Assembly: GCA_050260015.1 (NCBI GenBank) | Contig: JBLNBN010000008.1 | Location: 1-64,000, forward strand | DNA length: 64,000 nt | From: JBLNBN01 sp050260015 | Lineage (GTDB): Bacteria; Bacteroidota; Ignavibacteria; Kapaibacteriales; UBA2268 | Direction: 5' to 3' | Shown: positions 63,617-64,000 of the stretch, one piece after another | How the letters are laid out: each line of letters begins with the position of its first letter | Position numbering within the stretch: position 1 is the first letter of the stretch | Program-made: the position numbers and the translations under genes | Notes under the pieces: model-generated | The model's input: only the letters and a program-made list of their open reading frames with translations | The model's database searches: none | What the model was told of the DNA's origin: nothing

Positions 63617-63654
63617 ATAAAAACGTCGGCGGCGCTTGGGGGAGCGCCGTCGAC
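63617..63654 (-). terminator. Terminator of the partial outer-membrane gene
   Basis: A 12-bp stem (63625-63636 with 63643-63654, one G-T wobble). Read on the minus strand it is followed by TTTTTATTTCC. It lies about 110 bp downstream of the gene entering the window from the right. Confidence 0.72.
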
Positions 63655-63761
63655 TCTCGGGTATGACTATCTATGTAGAAACAATAAATAAGGAAGTTGA
63701 TGAAGAAAGCGATTTAACTCGCTCTGGTATTTAGACACAAAAGCCGGGCAAAAAGTTACAA

Positions 63762-64000
63762 TCAGAATTTGCCGAACTTTAGCGAGAGCGAACCCGTCGG
63801 TCCTGAAAGCTTTTTATCGTTTACTTTCTCCAGCTCGAGTCCCCAGACCTGGCGATAACCCGCTTGAAATTCGACGCGCATGAACTTCACGACGTTAATT
63901 TCAAGGCCGATTTCAGGCTCGACTGCATAGAAGCCGGCGCCCTTATGCTCCCAGTTATCCCAATCGTCGTCGTCCCAATCCATGTGGGACGTTCTGGTCG
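63762..64000 (-). CDS. 3' end of a probable outer-membrane beta protein
   Basis: Only the last 79 or so codons are in the window; the frame remains open to the right edge, so the ATG at 63983 is probably internal. The sequence alternates charged and hydrophobic residues (GLEINVVKFMRVEFQAGYRQ) and ends in GSLSLKFGKF, as the last strands of an outer-membrane barrel do. An Asp/Trp-rich stretch (MDWDDDDWDNWEHKG) precedes it and may be a surface loop. The family cannot be told from this fragment. Confidence 0.6.
   Translation of the reverse strand, partial: TRTSHMDWDDDDWDNWEHKGAGFYAVEPEIGLEINVVKFMRVEFQAGYRQVWGLELEKVNDKKLSGPTGSLSLKFGKF

Overview
This 64 kb window reads as an ordinary bacterial chromosome segment, densely packed with about sixty protein genes, one tRNA gene and short intergenic gaps. 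The gene content points to the Bacteroidota / Chlorobiota / Ignavibacteriota / Kapaibacteriota (FCB) group. Two secreted proteins end in type IX secretion (T9SS) sorting domains. There is a PorV/PorQ-like protein, a TonB-dependent receptor, a DUF2723 membrane protein, menaquinone genes and a long eukaryote-like isoleucyl-tRNA synthetase. I lean towards an Ignavibacteria/Kapaibacteria-like lineage, but this cannot be settled from the window. Many genes have recognisable AGGAG-type ribosome sites, and several starts are GTG or TTG.

Layout. 1-5.1 kb: a T9SS-exported propeller protein, a DMT-family exporter and a TonB receptor. 5.1-6.8 kb: a compact regulatory island in which an XRE-type DNA-binding gene and a separate LexA-like S24 peptidase gene diverge from two tiny genes, the second resembling the phage Mor activator; the gap between them is full of palindromes. 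6.9-10.2 kb: a glycine-rich membrane protein, a duplicated-domain protein, a YitT-type membrane protein, an acidic orphan protein and ClpS. 10.4-15.5 kb: nuoL-nuoM-nuoN without the rest of complex I. 15.6-17.2 kb: a small membrane protein, a repeat-rich intergenic patch and an undecaprenyl-phosphate sugar transferase. 17.3-28.9 kb: housekeeping and envelope genes (HD phosphohydrolase, BrkB/YihY, lipid kinase, phosphoesterase, pyrimidine nucleoside phosphorylase, rRNA methyltransferase, beta-barrel protein, arfB, glycosyltransferases, two-gene NUDIX/GT overlap). 29.0-36.9 kb: secreted oligopeptidase F, an aminotransferase, DUF2723, Dps and a small Cys-rich protein. 37.0-39.7 kb: tRNA-Ser(TGA) and a Wzy-like/Wzz-like polysaccharide pair. 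39.7-41.4 kb: a MenA-like prenyltransferase and UbiE/MenG.

41.6-48.9 kb is a complete chemosensory operon, cheA-cheW-cheR-cheB-hybrid kinase-response regulator, without a receptor gene. 48.9-56.2 kb, all on the minus strand: NamZ-like muramidase, rluD, lspA, a small secreted protein, a PorV/Q-like protein, a thioesterase, parB, parA and a NUDIX hydrolase. 56.4-64 kb: a small membrane protein, a fatty-acid-hydroxylase-like gene coupled to a 40-residue Lys/Cys-rich gene, purD, a DksA/TraR-type zinc-finger protein with a histone-like repeat tail, ileS with an altered active-site signature, and the 3' end of a probable outer-membrane protein.

The most unusual items are the split XRE/S24 plus Mor-like divergent module (5130-6788), the GXHH signature of the isoleucyl-tRNA synthetase, the 40-residue Cys-rich gene, the repeat-tailed DksA-like protein and the MenA-like protein that lacks the usual Asp motif. 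I found no CRISPR array, insertion sequence, integrase or intact prophage.
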